Positions 15,716 to 23,791 of a stretch of DNA of 43,695 nt are shown here, piece after piece. Position 1 is the stretch's first letter; the number at the start of each line of letters is the position of its first letter. The position numbers were made by a program, and so were the translations under genes. Below the pieces are notes generated by a model. It had not been told where the DNA came from. It did not search any database and was given only the letters and a program-made list of their open reading frames with translations. This DNA is from an uncultured Eggerthellaceae bacterium (GTDB lineage: Bacteria > Actinomycetota > Coriobacteriia > Coriobacteriales > Eggerthellaceae), in assembly GCA_937892845.1 (NCBI GenBank), contig CALBGP010000034.1:1-43695 (forward strand). The letters are read 5' to 3'.

Positions 15716-16863
15716 CAGTAGTCGTTGGCGGCGGGCGAGTTCATCCAATCCTGATAGAACTGCTCGTAGCGGCCCTCCAGGACGGCTTCGCGAGCACGGC
15801 GCATGAGGTCGATGAGGAAATGCAGGTTGTGGATGGACAGAAGGATGCCGCCCAGCATCTCCTTCTGCTTGATCAAATGGCGAAGGTAGGCACGCGAATA
15901 CTGCTGGCACACAGGGCACGTGCACTGAGGATCAAGCGGGCCGAAGTCCTCGGTGTATTTCGCGTTGCGCATGTTCATGCGTCCTGCGCTGGAAAACGCG
16001 GTGCCCATACGGCCCGTACGGGTGGGCAGCACGCAATCGAACATGTCCACGCCTTCGCGCACCGCGCGCACAAGCGTCGTGGGATTGCCCACGCCCATCA
16101 GATAACGGGGGCGATCCTCGGGCAGCGCAGCCGTGACATCGCCCAGCGTCTCGAACATGACATCATGGGGTTCGCCCACCGAATAGCCGCCGATGCCGAA
16201 GCCCTGAAATCCCTTGTGTCCGGCAGCCCTGCTGCGTGCATCGATGTCAAGCAGATGCTGGACGCTCTCAAGTCGAAGGTCACGGTGCATGCCGCCCTGG
16301 ACAATGCCGAACAGCGCCTGGTCGGTGCGCGTGTGCGCCGCACAGCAACGCTCGGCCCATTCCCAGGACAGCTTCGTGGATGCACGCACGGCTTCTTTGT
16401 CCGCGGGATAGCCTATGCACTGGTCAAGCTGCATGACAATGTCGGCACCGATCTTCTGCTGGATCTCCATGTTGGTCTCAGGAGTCCAACGATGCTTGCT
16501 TCCATCATAGTCACGCGCATGAAACGTCACGCCATCAGGGTCGGTCTTCATCATGTGGTCCAGGCTGAACAGCTGGAATCCACCCGAATCGGTGAGCATG
16601 GGGCCGTCGTAGTTCATGAACTTCTGCACGCCGCCCGCGCGTTCGATAAGATCCGCGCCCGGTCGCATGTAGAGATGGTAGGTGTTCGCCAGCACCACCT
16701 GCGAACCCAGGTCATGCAACTGGTCCACAGTCACGCCCTTCACGGTGGCATGCGTTCCCACCGGCATGAACATGGGCGTGTGCACCGTGCCATGGGCGGT
16801 TTCGAAGGTCAGCGCGCGGGCATTGCCGTCGCGGGCATCTACGGTTACGTCGAAGAGGGCCAC
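15715..16863 (-). CDS. tgt: tRNA-guanine transglycosylase
   Basis: A 382-residue enzyme that exchanges guanine-34 of GU(N) tRNAs for preQ1 (or queuine). Active-site parts are visible: TDSGGFQLFS with Asp92, the QLDQCIGYP loop, GIVQGG (186-191), and the nucleophile Asp276 in MFDCVLPTR. The zinc site is Cys314, Cys316, Cys319 and His345 (CTCPVC...SIHN). Length and order are standard for the bacterial enzyme. It follows queA by 128 nt on the same strand and overlaps the kinase gene by one base. The neighbouring queH and queA supply the later steps that convert preQ1 to queuosine. Confidence 0.97.
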   Translation of the reverse strand: MALFDVTVDARDGNARALTFETAHGTVHTPMFMPVGTHATVKGVTVDQLHDLGSQVVLANTYHLYMRPGADLIERAGGVQKFMNYDGPMLTDSGGFQLFSLDHMMKTDPDGVTFHARDYDGSKHRWTPETNMEIQQKIGADIVMQLDQCIGYPADKEAVRASTKLSWEWAERCCAAHTRTDQALFGIVQGGMHRDLRLESVQHLLDIDARSRAAGHKGFQGFGIGGYSVGEPHDVMFETLGDVTAALPEDRPRYLMGVGNPTTLVRAVREGVDMFDCVLPTRTGRMGTAFSSAGRMNMRNAKYTEDFGPLDPQCTCPVCQQYSRAYLRHLIKQKEMLGGILLSIHNLHFLIDLMRRAREAVLEGRYEQFYQDWMNSPAANDY

Positions 16864-16951
16864 AAAGGCTCCTTTCTCACATCAGCGGACGGAGCGAAGG
16901 CGTATCAACGGCCTGATGAAGCGGGCATCGGCCGGCCTTCGCGCGAAGCCG

Positions 16952-16982
16952 GGGCTCCAGGGCATGAGACCCCTCGGAGCCC
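16952..16982 (-). other. Hairpin between queA and tgt
   Basis: GGGCTCC (16952-16958) and GGAGCCC (16976-16982) pair perfectly, with an inner AGGG/CCCT extension. It lies 9 nt past the queA stop and is followed on the minus strand by a second imperfect CG-rich stem. No T-tract follows, so an mRNA processing or attenuation element is as likely as a terminator. Confidence 0.45.
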
Positions 16983-16991
16983 ACCGGGCAA

Positions 16992-18143
16992 TCAGTGCAG
17001 AAACATCGCATCGCCGAACGAGAAGAACCGGTAGTCCTGCTCGATGGCGTGCTGGTAGGCGTCCATGACGAATTCACGGGACGAAAAAGCGCTGACCAGC
17101 ATCATCAGGGTTGAACGCGGCACGTGGAAGTTGGTGATGAGCGCATCCACCACATGGTAGGTATAGCCGGGCAGGATGTAGAGGCTCGTGGCTTCGCGCT
17201 GACGGGCGCGCAGGCGACCCTGCTGGACATCGAAGGCGCTTTCCAAGGAGCGCACGCTGGTGGTGCCCACGGCTATCACGCGGTTGCCGCGCGCGTGGGC
17301 AGCCTCGACGGCATCCACGGTCTGCTGGCTGACGGTGTAGAACTCGGTATGGATGACATGCTTCTCCGGATCATCCTCATCGACGATGCGGAAGGTGTCC
17401 AGCCCCACCTCCAGCTCCACGGTGTGCCATTCCACGCCCTTCGCCTTGATCCGTTCGATGAGCTCTGGGGTGAAATGGAGGCCGGCGGTGGGAGCCGCAG
17501 CGCTCTTCTCGTTGCAGGAATAGACGGTCTGATACATCTCCTCATCCCCGGCATAGCCTTTGATGTAGGGAGGCAGCGGGGTGTGGCCCACGGCATGCAA
17601 CGCCTCATCGAGCGAGGGCAGCGTGGTGGTCAGGCGCGCCAGACGGGCGCCGCGCTGACCGGAGTGCGCATCGGCGGCGGGCTCGGCCGCAGCGGCATCC
17701 GGGCCGGACCCTTCGGCATCGGGCTGTGCAGCCTCTGCCGCCCAGTCGATGATCTCAGCCTGCAAAACAACGTTGCCCTGCGAATCGGCGAAATCAACCA
17801 GCGCACCCGGCTTGAGGCGCTTGCCGGGCCTGACCAGCACCTCCCACACCGCAGACGAGCCGCACTTCTCCTCAACGCCGAACACCTCTCGCAGCAGAAA
17901 CACCTCCGCAGCACCGCCTGTGCCGTGCTTCGAGCCCAGCAGGCGGGCCGGCATCACGCGGGTGTTGTTCGCCACCAGCACATCACCGGGGTTCAAATAG
18001 TCGATGATGTCGCAGAATACGCGGTCCTCGACTTCGCCGGTGCGACGGTCCATGACCAGCATCTTGCACTGGTCGCGCACGGGAGCAGGGGACTGCGCAA
18101 TGCAGCGTTCGGGAAGTTCGTAATCGAAATCATCGGTTTTCAT
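16992..18143 (-). CDS. queA: S-adenosylmethionine:tRNA ribosyltransferase-isomerase
   Basis: A 383-residue enzyme that transfers and isomerises the ribosyl of SAM to preQ1-tRNA, forming epoxyqueuosine. Typical segments are FDYELPERCIAQSPAPVRD at the start, VANNTRVMPARL, the core PTAGLHFTPELIE, VELEVGLDTF, and ALITNFHVPRSTLMMLVSAF near the end. An Ala/Asp/Gly-rich insertion of about 35 residues (near 134-168) interrupts the N-terminal half; it is absent from most relatives I know and looks like a low-complexity loop. The ATG follows AAGGA. queH ends only 3 nt upstream, so the two are cotranscribed. Confidence 0.96.
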   Translation of the reverse strand: MKTDDFDYELPERCIAQSPAPVRDQCKMLVMDRRTGEVEDRVFCDIIDYLNPGDVLVANNTRVMPARLLGSKHGTGGAAEVFLLREVFGVEEKCGSSAVWEVLVRPGKRLKPGALVDFADSQGNVVLQAEIIDWAAEAAQPDAEGSGPDAAAAEPAADAHSGQRGARLARLTTTLPSLDEALHAVGHTPLPPYIKGYAGDEEMYQTVYSCNEKSAAAPTAGLHFTPELIERIKAKGVEWHTVELEVGLDTFRIVDEDDPEKHVIHTEFYTVSQQTVDAVEAAHARGNRVIAVGTTSVRSLESAFDVQQGRLRARQREATSLYILPGYTYHVVDALITNFHVPRSTLMMLVSAFSSREFVMDAYQHAIEQDYRFFSFGDAMFLH

Positions 18144-18146
18144 GGA

Positions 18147-18899
18147 TCAGTCCAGTCCTTCTTCCGCATCTTGCGTCTGCGCCTTCTCGCGGCGCTTGAA
18201 TTCCTTGAGCGCAGCCTTTTGGGCGGCGCGTTTATCTGCGTAGGCCTGCTTGCGGGCGCGGTTTTCCGCACGAACGCGCTCAAGCTCCGCACGCTCGGCA
18301 GCCGTCTCCTCAAGATGGCGGGCACGCTGCGCGGCTCGCTCGGCAGCGCGTTGCTCGCGCTCTTCGGCGGCCTCTATCTTCGAAAACACGCAGCCGCAGT
18401 AATTCTGCCGGTACATGCCCAGCTCCTTGCTGCGCCGCGTCGCTTCCGGGTATCGGGGTCGGAAATCCCTGAACACAGCCTCAAGTCCGTATTCCGCTGC
18501 AGCGCGCTCCAACTCCTGCGCTATCACGTCCACGTACTGGTACGGGCTCACGGTCAGCGTGGTGGCAATGCCTTCGAAACCGTGTGCGGCCGCCCACGCT
18601 GCAGCCTCCTTGAGACGAAGCCTGTAGCACGCACGGCAACGCAGCTCGCGTGTGTCCGGGTCGGTGCCCAAAGCGCCTGCCGAACGCGCCCATGTCTGGG
18701 GGTCATAAGGCCCTTCGACAACCTCTATACCCACCTTGCGGGCATAGTCCAGCATGGTTTGGAGCCTGTGGTCATACTCATCCCGGGGATGGATGTTCGA
18801 ATTCATGTACGCAATGGTGATCTGGTGCCCGTCTTCCTGGAGAAGGCGCAATGGCTCAAGGGAACATGGGCCGCAGCACGCATGGAGCAACAGTTTCAT
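18147..18899 (-). CDS. queH: Epoxyqueuosine reductase QueH
   Basis: A 250-residue enzyme that removes the epoxide oxygen in the last step of queuosine synthesis, replacing the cobalamin enzyme QueG. The QueH (DUF208) core shows LLLHACCGPCS with Cys8, Cys9 and Cys12, then LRCRACYRLRL, and QNYCGCVFS, the cysteines for the Fe-S and metal sites. After about residue 180 the protein runs into a long Glu/Arg/Ala-rich helix with heptad-like spacing, about 65 residues, which is longer than typical and is probably coiled coil. AAAGG nine nt upstream supports ATG 18899 over TTG 18908. First gene of the queH-queA-tgt-kinase-metA operon. Confidence 0.93.
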   Translation of the reverse strand: MKLLLHACCGPCSLEPLRLLQEDGHQITIAYMNSNIHPRDEYDHRLQTMLDYARKVGIEVVEGPYDPQTWARSAGALGTDPDTRELRCRACYRLRLKEAAAWAAAHGFEGIATTLTVSPYQYVDVIAQELERAAAEYGLEAVFRDFRPRYPEATRRSKELGMYRQNYCGCVFSKIEAAEEREQRAAERAAQRARHLEETAAERAELERVRAENRARKQAYADKRAAQKAALKEFKRREKAQTQDAEEGLD

Positions 18900-18978
18900 T
18901 CCAACCAACCTTTCTGAAACTGGTCTATACTACCATGCCGTCATCAACCCATTTCGCATATCGAGAAAAGGACAGCAA

Positions 18979-19815
18979 ATGACCCACTCCCCTGCCGCGG
19001 ACAACCCCCAAAGCAACGGCGCCGAAGCCGCCGTCGACTCGCACCTGACGCAAACCGCGCAATCCTTCGCCCAGCCTTCTTTGCGCGGCGGATACAAGGC
19101 GGTGTTCTTCGACCTTGACGGAACGCTGCTGCCCATGGAACTCGATGAGTTCATGGGCGCGTACTTCGGCACCCTGGCGCAGCATATGGAGCGCGTCGGG
19201 ATCGATCCGCAGGCAGGTAAAGCCGGCATGAAGGCGGGTGTGGCGGCCATGATGTCATCTGACGGCAGCGCCACCAACCACGATGTGTTCTGGAGCGCGT
19301 TCTGCGAAGCTCTGGGCTCCGCTGCAGATCCCGCACAGCTCGAAGCCCTCATGGCGCCGTATTACGAAACGGATTTCGGCACCATCGGCAAGAACGTCGC
19401 GCCCAATCCCGCCAGCGCACAGGCTGTGCGCACCCTGAAGGAGAAGGGCTACAGGCTCGTCTGCGCCACCATGCCCATGTTCCCGCGCCGCGCAGTCGAA
19501 TGGCGGCTTTCCTGGGCGCAGGTTGACCCCGATGCCTTCGAGCTGATCACCACCTACGAGAACAGCCGTTCCACCAAGCCTCGCGCAGCCTACTACCAAG
19601 GCATTCTGGATGCCACAGGCCTTGCAGGCGAAGAGGTCCTCATGGTGGGCAACAACACCAAAGAAGACGGAGCCGCCGCCCAAGTCGGCTGCGACGTATT
19701 CCTGGTGACCGACTTCTTGCTGGATGTTGACGGCGGACTTGATCTGGCGCAGACGCCGCATGGATCCATGGCGGATTTCGCCCGGATCTGCGAAGCCCTG
19801 CCCGTCTGCCGCTAA
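18979..19815 (+). CDS. HAD-superfamily hydrolase
   Basis: A 278-residue phosphatase-like protein. After a 36-residue, Ala/Asn-rich leader that I cannot assign, motif I reads FFDLDGTLLP (nucleophile Asp near 44), motif III is the Lys in RSTKPR, and motif IV is VGNNTKEDGAAAQ. This order is that of the HAD subfamily with a helical cap. Substrate cannot be inferred. The ATG at 18979 follows AAAAGGA; the in-frame extension to 18754 would run antisense through queH and is rejected. The gene is divergent from queH, with 79 nt between starts. Confidence 0.87.
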   Translation: MTHSPAADNPQSNGAEAAVDSHLTQTAQSFAQPSLRGGYKAVFFDLDGTLLPMELDEFMGAYFGTLAQHMERVGIDPQAGKAGMKAGVAAMMSSDGSATNHDVFWSAFCEALGSAADPAQLEALMAPYYETDFGTIGKNVAPNPASAQAVRTLKEKGYRLVCATMPMFPRRAVEWRLSWAQVDPDAFELITTYENSRSTKPRAAYYQGILDATGLAGEEVLMVGNNTKEDGAAAQVGCDVFLVTDFLLDVDGGLDLAQTPHGSMADFARICEALPVCR

Positions 19816-19851
19816 GACCCGCCCTTCGGTGAGCCCCGCCTCAAGCAGGGC

Positions 19852-20949
19852 TCACTTCAACGCGGAGCTGTTGTTGAGCACGGAGACGCTGTAGAGGAAC
19901 AACACGTCGGCGCCGTCGAAATCCACAGTTTCGGGAATGGCGGTGCTGGGAAGATAGCGCACATCCAAAAGCGTCACCTTCGCGTATCCGGCAGCCAGGT
20001 AGGGTGCGATGGAGCTGCCGAAGGAATCGCGGAACACCACCAACTCCCTATCGGTTGCAGCAGCGGGGTTCTCTATGGTCACATACGATAGCGACCCCGA
20101 CAGAAACATCTCGTAGGGGTCGCGCCCCTGCGCCTTCGCCATATCGTAGAGACCCATTTCACGGCCGCTCTGCCAGTCGTAGGCCGAGCATGCCGCAAAG
20201 GGCGCGCCGTCAACGTAGACCAGCGGCTCCCCCGGCATGGGAACCGAGAGCTGATGGGCGTACGTGCCGCGAAACTCCGATGCGGCCACGTGCTCCTCAA
20301 AGCCTTCGGGCAACGCAACGCCCATCTGAGCGGCTATGTGCTGCGCCACATCAAAGATTCGCTCCTGACGCCAGTGGGGATCTGTCGCATAGTAGTCCCC
20401 CACCTCCAGCAGCGGAGCAATGTCAATCCATTCCATCTGCGGATTTCGCTGCTCAAGCCGGTTGGCCAATTCGCCGTAATCAAGCGTAAGCACGGAGGGG
20501 TCGTCACGCAAAAAGTAGGTTTTGTCGGGAATGACCGCCGCCCAGATGCGACCCTCTTCCAATCCGTAACGCTCGCAGATGCGTGCGAACACATCCGATG
20601 CATGATCGATGGACCCGGCATCCAAGGGATACTCGAGGCTGAATGCCATGCCGTCCTTCACGAACAGGCCATCGATGTCGGACTTTCCCATGGGGCCAAG
20701 GGAGACGGCCGCATACAGCGCCCTGAACCCCTCACGCAACGGGAATTGATCGACCGCATACGCATCGAAGTCCTCCATGAACCGACCCGACGCAAAGGAT
20801 TCAAGGCCGGCGTGCGGAAACTGCGCAAGCTGGCGGCGTTCGGATTCAGACACGGCATCCGCGGGCTTGAATGCGGCCCACAGGAAGAAGGCCGCCAGCA
20901 CCACCGCCAGCAAACCGACCGCAACCCTATCTCTCCACCGGTCAGACAC
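19852..20949 (-). CDS. DHHW/AlgJ-like exported protein
   Basis: A 365-residue protein with one N-terminal membrane helix (about 9-27) and an extracellular domain resembling the DHHW and AlgJ/AlgX group of SGNH-like acyltransferase partners. Key places are KTYFLRDDP, the DPHW variant of the DHHW catalytic pair (TDPHWRQE), and the serine-bearing FRDSFGSS. It would move acetyl or another acyl group from the MBOAT product to a surface polysaccharide. It lies 15 nt after the MBOAT gene. The start is GTG with GAGG upstream. The replacement of the first His by Pro is a difference from the family name motif; the Asp and second His remain. Confidence 0.78.
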   Translation of the reverse strand: MSDRWRDRVAVGLLAVVLAAFFLWAAFKPADAVSESERRQLAQFPHAGLESFASGRFMEDFDAYAVDQFPLREGFRALYAAVSLGPMGKSDIDGLFVKDGMAFSLEYPLDAGSIDHASDVFARICERYGLEEGRIWAAVIPDKTYFLRDDPSVLTLDYGELANRLEQRNPQMEWIDIAPLLEVGDYYATDPHWRQERIFDVAQHIAAQMGVALPEGFEEHVAASEFRGTYAHQLSVPMPGEPLVYVDGAPFAACSAYDWQSGREMGLYDMAKAQGRDPYEMFLSGSLSYVTIENPAAATDRELVVFRDSFGSSIAPYLAAGYAKVTLLDVRYLPSTAIPETVDFDGADVLFLYSVSVLNNSSALK

Positions 20950-20964
20950 CGTCGCACCCTCTTC

Positions 20965-22362
20965 CTAGAAACGGAAATACAGAAACGGATTGTAGGAATC
21001 CTGGATAAGAAACGCCGTGCAGACCACCAAGAGCGCCACCAGGAACAGCGGCTCGAAGATGTTGAGCACTGCTTGGCCGTATCGCATGGTCCGCACCTTC
21101 CCCACAATCATGCCGGCTGCAGGCGTAGCCCCGAATGCGGCTATGGCAAGCACCACGGCATAGCTTTTCAGGTAGTACGAAAACTCAGGCGATACAAGAT
21201 CGAAGCCCGCGCCCGTGAACATGATCTGCAGATGTCGCAAAGCCTCCGATGCGCTCGCAGCGTCGAAGATCACGAAGCTTGCCAGCACGGCGACAACCAC
21301 ATAGACATGGGAGACCACGCGGTGCTTTTGCAAGAACTCCGCAAGCCATACCTTCTCGATGACCAGCAGCACGGCGAAGAACAGCCCCCACAAAGCGAAG
21401 TTCCACGCAGCCCCATGCCACATGCCCGTCAGAAACCACACCACCGCGATATTGAAGATCCATCGGGGCCTGGAGACACGGTTGCCGCCCATGGGGATGT
21501 AGACGTAGTCACGGAACCATGACCCGAGCGTGATATGCCAACGCCGCCAGAAGTCCGTGATGCTGGACGCCGCAAGCGGATGGCGGAAATTCACGGGGAA
21601 GTTGAACCCGAATATGCGGCCCAGGCCAACCGCCATATCGCTGTAGCCCGAGAAGTCGAAATAGATCTGCAGGGTGAAAGCCGCCGCGTAAAGCCAGACA
21701 TACGCGACTGACACATCCTGGGAGGATCCGAAGATGGCGCACAGTTCGCCGAGGGTGTTGGCCACAAGCACCTTTTTCGCCAAGCCCATGACGAACAGAC
21801 GCGCTCCTACAGCCGCCCCCTCAAGTGTGTGTGCACGCTCGCGCAGCTGCAGGGCAATGTCGCGGTACCGCACGATGGGCCCGGCTATGAGCTGGGGGAA
21901 CATGGAAACGTAAGCCCCGAATGCCACTATGCTGCGCTCCGGTTGGCAATCCCTGCGATAGACGTCCACCAAGTAGCTCAGGATTTGGAAAGTGTAGAAG
22001 CTGATGCCGATGGGCAGAGCCACGCGCAGATACGGCAAGGACGCGCCCAGGCCGTTGAGATTGGCTATGAAGAAATCCACGTACTTGAAGTACAGCAGGA
22101 AGAGAAGATGGATTGCCACGGAGGCAATCAGAACGCCTCGGGACAGCGCCCGTGTGGCTGCAGCCGCAATAAGACGGCCCTCGGCATACGCGAGCACGAT
22201 CGAGGCGAGCATCAGCACAATGTAGATGGGCTCACCCCACGTGTAGAAAATCAGGCTGAAGACAAGCAGCACCCCGTTTTTGCACCGATTCGGTGCGCAG
22301 AAATAGCACAGCAGCACCAGAGGCAGAAAATAGTACAGAAACGGGATGCTGGAAAAAAGCAT
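20965..22362 (-). CDS. MBOAT-family O-acyltransferase (AlgI/DltB-like)
   Basis: A 465-residue polytopic membrane enzyme with about ten or more helices. MBOAT features are QLIAGPIVRYRDIALQ, the FFDFSGYSDMAVGLGRIFG segment (here IYFDFSGYSDMA), WHITLGSWFRDYVYIPMGGNR and the catalytic His in TGMWHGAAWNF. It carries an acyl group across the membrane for O-acylation of an extracellular polymer, as AlgI does for alginate and DltB for D-alanine. It is followed by the DHHW-type partner and preceded by a lipoprotein, a set repeated in many Firmicutes and Actinobacteria. The polymer acted on is unknown. Confidence 0.92.
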   Translation of the reverse strand: MLFSSIPFLYYFLPLVLLCYFCAPNRCKNGVLLVFSLIFYTWGEPIYIVLMLASIVLAYAEGRLIAAAATRALSRGVLIASVAIHLLFLLYFKYVDFFIANLNGLGASLPYLRVALPIGISFYTFQILSYLVDVYRRDCQPERSIVAFGAYVSMFPQLIAGPIVRYRDIALQLRERAHTLEGAAVGARLFVMGLAKKVLVANTLGELCAIFGSSQDVSVAYVWLYAAAFTLQIYFDFSGYSDMAVGLGRIFGFNFPVNFRHPLAASSITDFWRRWHITLGSWFRDYVYIPMGGNRVSRPRWIFNIAVVWFLTGMWHGAAWNFALWGLFFAVLLVIEKVWLAEFLQKHRVVSHVYVVVAVLASFVIFDAASASEALRHLQIMFTGAGFDLVSPEFSYYLKSYAVVLAIAAFGATPAAGMIVGKVRTMRYGQAVLNIFEPLFLVALLVVCTAFLIQDSYNPFLYFRF

Positions 22363-22393
22363 GGGGCGAACTTACCGCGCGCGTCCAGTGCTG

Positions 22394-22954
22394 CTACAGG
22401 GTTTGCTCAACCGTGATGTCAGCAGATGGATATGCGGCAAGAAGGCCGTCTTTGACCTGTGCGACAAGACCTTCATCCCCGAAGATGGAGACAATATAGC
22501 CGCCATCGAGATGCGCCACCACCAAAACCTGAGGAGCACCGCAGATCCACTGGTTTGACATGATGGTGTCTTTGTAGGCGGACTCGAATGCGGAAGCGTC
22601 ACCCGCATCGGCAAGATGGAATGCACACGCGGTCAGCAGGTTGGTATTCATGGCATGGGTGAAACCGGCAGCTCCATCCAGCATGGACACGGCATCTGCG
22701 GGGACAATCAGAAGAGAGGAAAGCGAATCGGTGTCGGAAAGTTCGACCGTCCCCGGCGCGCCATCGACGAAATTCACATATCCGCCGCCCACAATGGGGA
22801 ACGATTCAGCTGAAGGATAGTTTTCCCAAACCTGGGTCATGACCTCAAGGCTGTCCTGCGCAACGGCGCCGCTGTCGCCTTCGCCAGAATTCGAGCATCC
22901 GAAGAGGGTGCATGCGAACAAGCAGGCAATGAGCATGGATGCGAGTTTTTTCAT
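22394..22954 (-). CDS. DUF4358-like lipoprotein of the MBOAT cluster
   Basis: A 186-residue lipoprotein. The signal MKKLASMLIACLFACT ends in lipobox LFGC (Cys near 20). The mature part has an acidic linker, then a small mixed alpha/beta domain including SFPIVGGGYVNFVDG and WICGAPQVLVVAHLDGGYIV. Position beside MBOAT and DHHW genes, and the overall plan, fit the DUF4358 family found with such clusters; the match is from memory and moderate. The ATG at 22954 has AGGAG at the right distance, unlike the upstream in-frame ATG at 22975. It probably assists polymer acylation outside the cell. Confidence 0.65.
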   Translation of the reverse strand: MKKLASMLIACLFACTLFGCSNSGEGDSGAVAQDSLEVMTQVWENYPSAESFPIVGGGYVNFVDGAPGTVELSDTDSLSSLLIVPADAVSMLDGAAGFTHAMNTNLLTACAFHLADAGDASAFESAYKDTIMSNQWICGAPQVLVVAHLDGGYIVSIFGDEGLVAQVKDGLLAAYPSADITVEQTL

Positions 22955-23022
22955 GTGTGGACTCCTCTTCCTCACTTGAAGCGTACGGGGTGTGAACTGA
23001 TGCAGAATGGTCAGTATATACA

Positions 23023-23053
23023 GGAAAGGCGGGGCCTGAAACCCCGCCTTTCC
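23023..23053 (-). terminator. 12-bp hairpin downstream of the cold-shock gene
   Basis: GGAAAGGCGGGG (23023-23034) and CCCCGCCTTTCC (23042-23053) pair perfectly around a 7-nt loop, 75 nt after the cold-shock stop codon. No strong T-tract on either strand, but the stem is strong enough to end the short transcript. Confidence 0.65.
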
Positions 23054-23127
23054 CCGGACACGGATTCGACGAGCGAATCCGACAACAAATCAAAGCATTG
23101 CAGCTTGCCGTCACGCGGCTTGCAGAC

Positions 23128-23331
23128 CTACAGCTTGACGACGTTGCTTGCCTGCAGCTTGCCATTCTGACCGGTGGTCACCTCGAACGAAACTGCCTGT
23201 CCCTCTTCCAGCGTTTTGAAGCCGTCCATCTTGATCTCGGAGAAGTGCACGAACAGATCTTCGCCGCCCTTCTGAGAGATGAACCCGTACCCCTTTTCCG
23301 GGTTGAACCACTTCACAGTACCTTCTGCCAT
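23128..23331 (-). CDS. Cold-shock protein (CspA family)
   Basis: A 67-residue single cold-shock domain that binds single-stranded RNA and DNA. It starts GTVKWFNPEKGYGFI, holding the RNP1 motif KGYGFI, followed by RNP2 DLFVHF, and ends with the usual QASNVV strand. Length is exactly that of CspA-type proteins. The ATG at 23331 has GAGG seven nt upstream; in-frame codons further up are part of the leader. The gene has its own leader with alternative hairpins (23361-23405) and a strong hairpin downstream, so it is a single-gene transcript. Confidence 0.96.
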   Translation of the reverse strand: MAEGTVKWFNPEKGYGFISQKGGEDLFVHFSEIKMDGFKTLEEGQAVSFEVTTGQNGKLQASNVVKL

Positions 23332-23360
23332 TTCGGCCTCTTTCCCCTTCCCCTCACGGG

Positions 23361-23405
23361 AAGTCCAGCACCCGCGATGCGGGTAAACCAATTCTCGCCA
23401 CCCGC
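23361..23405 (-). promoter_or_regulatory. Cold-shock mRNA leader with alternative hairpins
   Basis: On the minus strand GCGGGT (23405-23400) and a second GCGGGT (23375-23370) can each pair with the single ACCCGC (23384-23379), so two stems exclude each other. The second is a tight hairpin with a 3-nt loop. A further TTCCC/GGGAA stem lies next to the ribosome-binding site. This suits a temperature-responsive leader; the function is inference. The rest of 23332-23557 shows no gene. Confidence 0.5.
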
Positions 23406-23557
23406 GAATATGAGCGCGAGACACTACGATATGCATCGTGACCGCTTCGCTTCAGTTTTCACATCAGAGAGGGGCGAACGGTAAGTATTTGACTGCGAAC
23501 GGACTCCAGAATGAATCTTTCGCATCATTTGGGGACCTTCACTTGAATTGATCGGAC

Positions 23558-23791
23558 TTACATGTTTTGGAACATTTCCCAAGCATGAGCCGTTGTCAGA
23601 CCCGCTGGATCGATCCCGAATTCCAGACACACGGCCTGAGTCTGCCGAAGGCGCAGATCCGATGCGGCGCTATTTCCCGCTTCGGACAGAAAAGCGGATT
23701 CCAGAGGATCGCGGTCAGGCGCCTCGAAGACGCGTCTGACCGCCGCAACGAACTCCAAGATCAAACGCATGAGGCAGTCCTGCTGCAGCAT
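23558..23791 (-). CDS. Small protein translationally coupled to ruvB
   Basis: A 77-residue acidic protein of unknown function. Its ATG shares the A of the ruvB stop (TGATG), which is good evidence that it is translated. The first residues, LQQDCLMRLILEFVAAVRRV, form an amphipathic helix and resemble the beginning of DUF6483-type proteins as I remember them, but the rest is short. A second region, LRLRQTQAVCLEFGID, is also helical. No signal peptide or membrane helix is visible. It ends the ruvCAB transcript and may be SOS-controlled with it. Confidence 0.55.
   Translation of the reverse strand: MLQQDCLMRLILEFVAAVRRVFEAPDRDPLESAFLSEAGNSAASDLRLRQTQAVCLEFGIDPAGLTTAHAWEMFQNM

Noticed and set aside
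17124..18917. 597-residue plus-strand open frame
   Set aside because: Antisense to queA and queH, both unmistakable.
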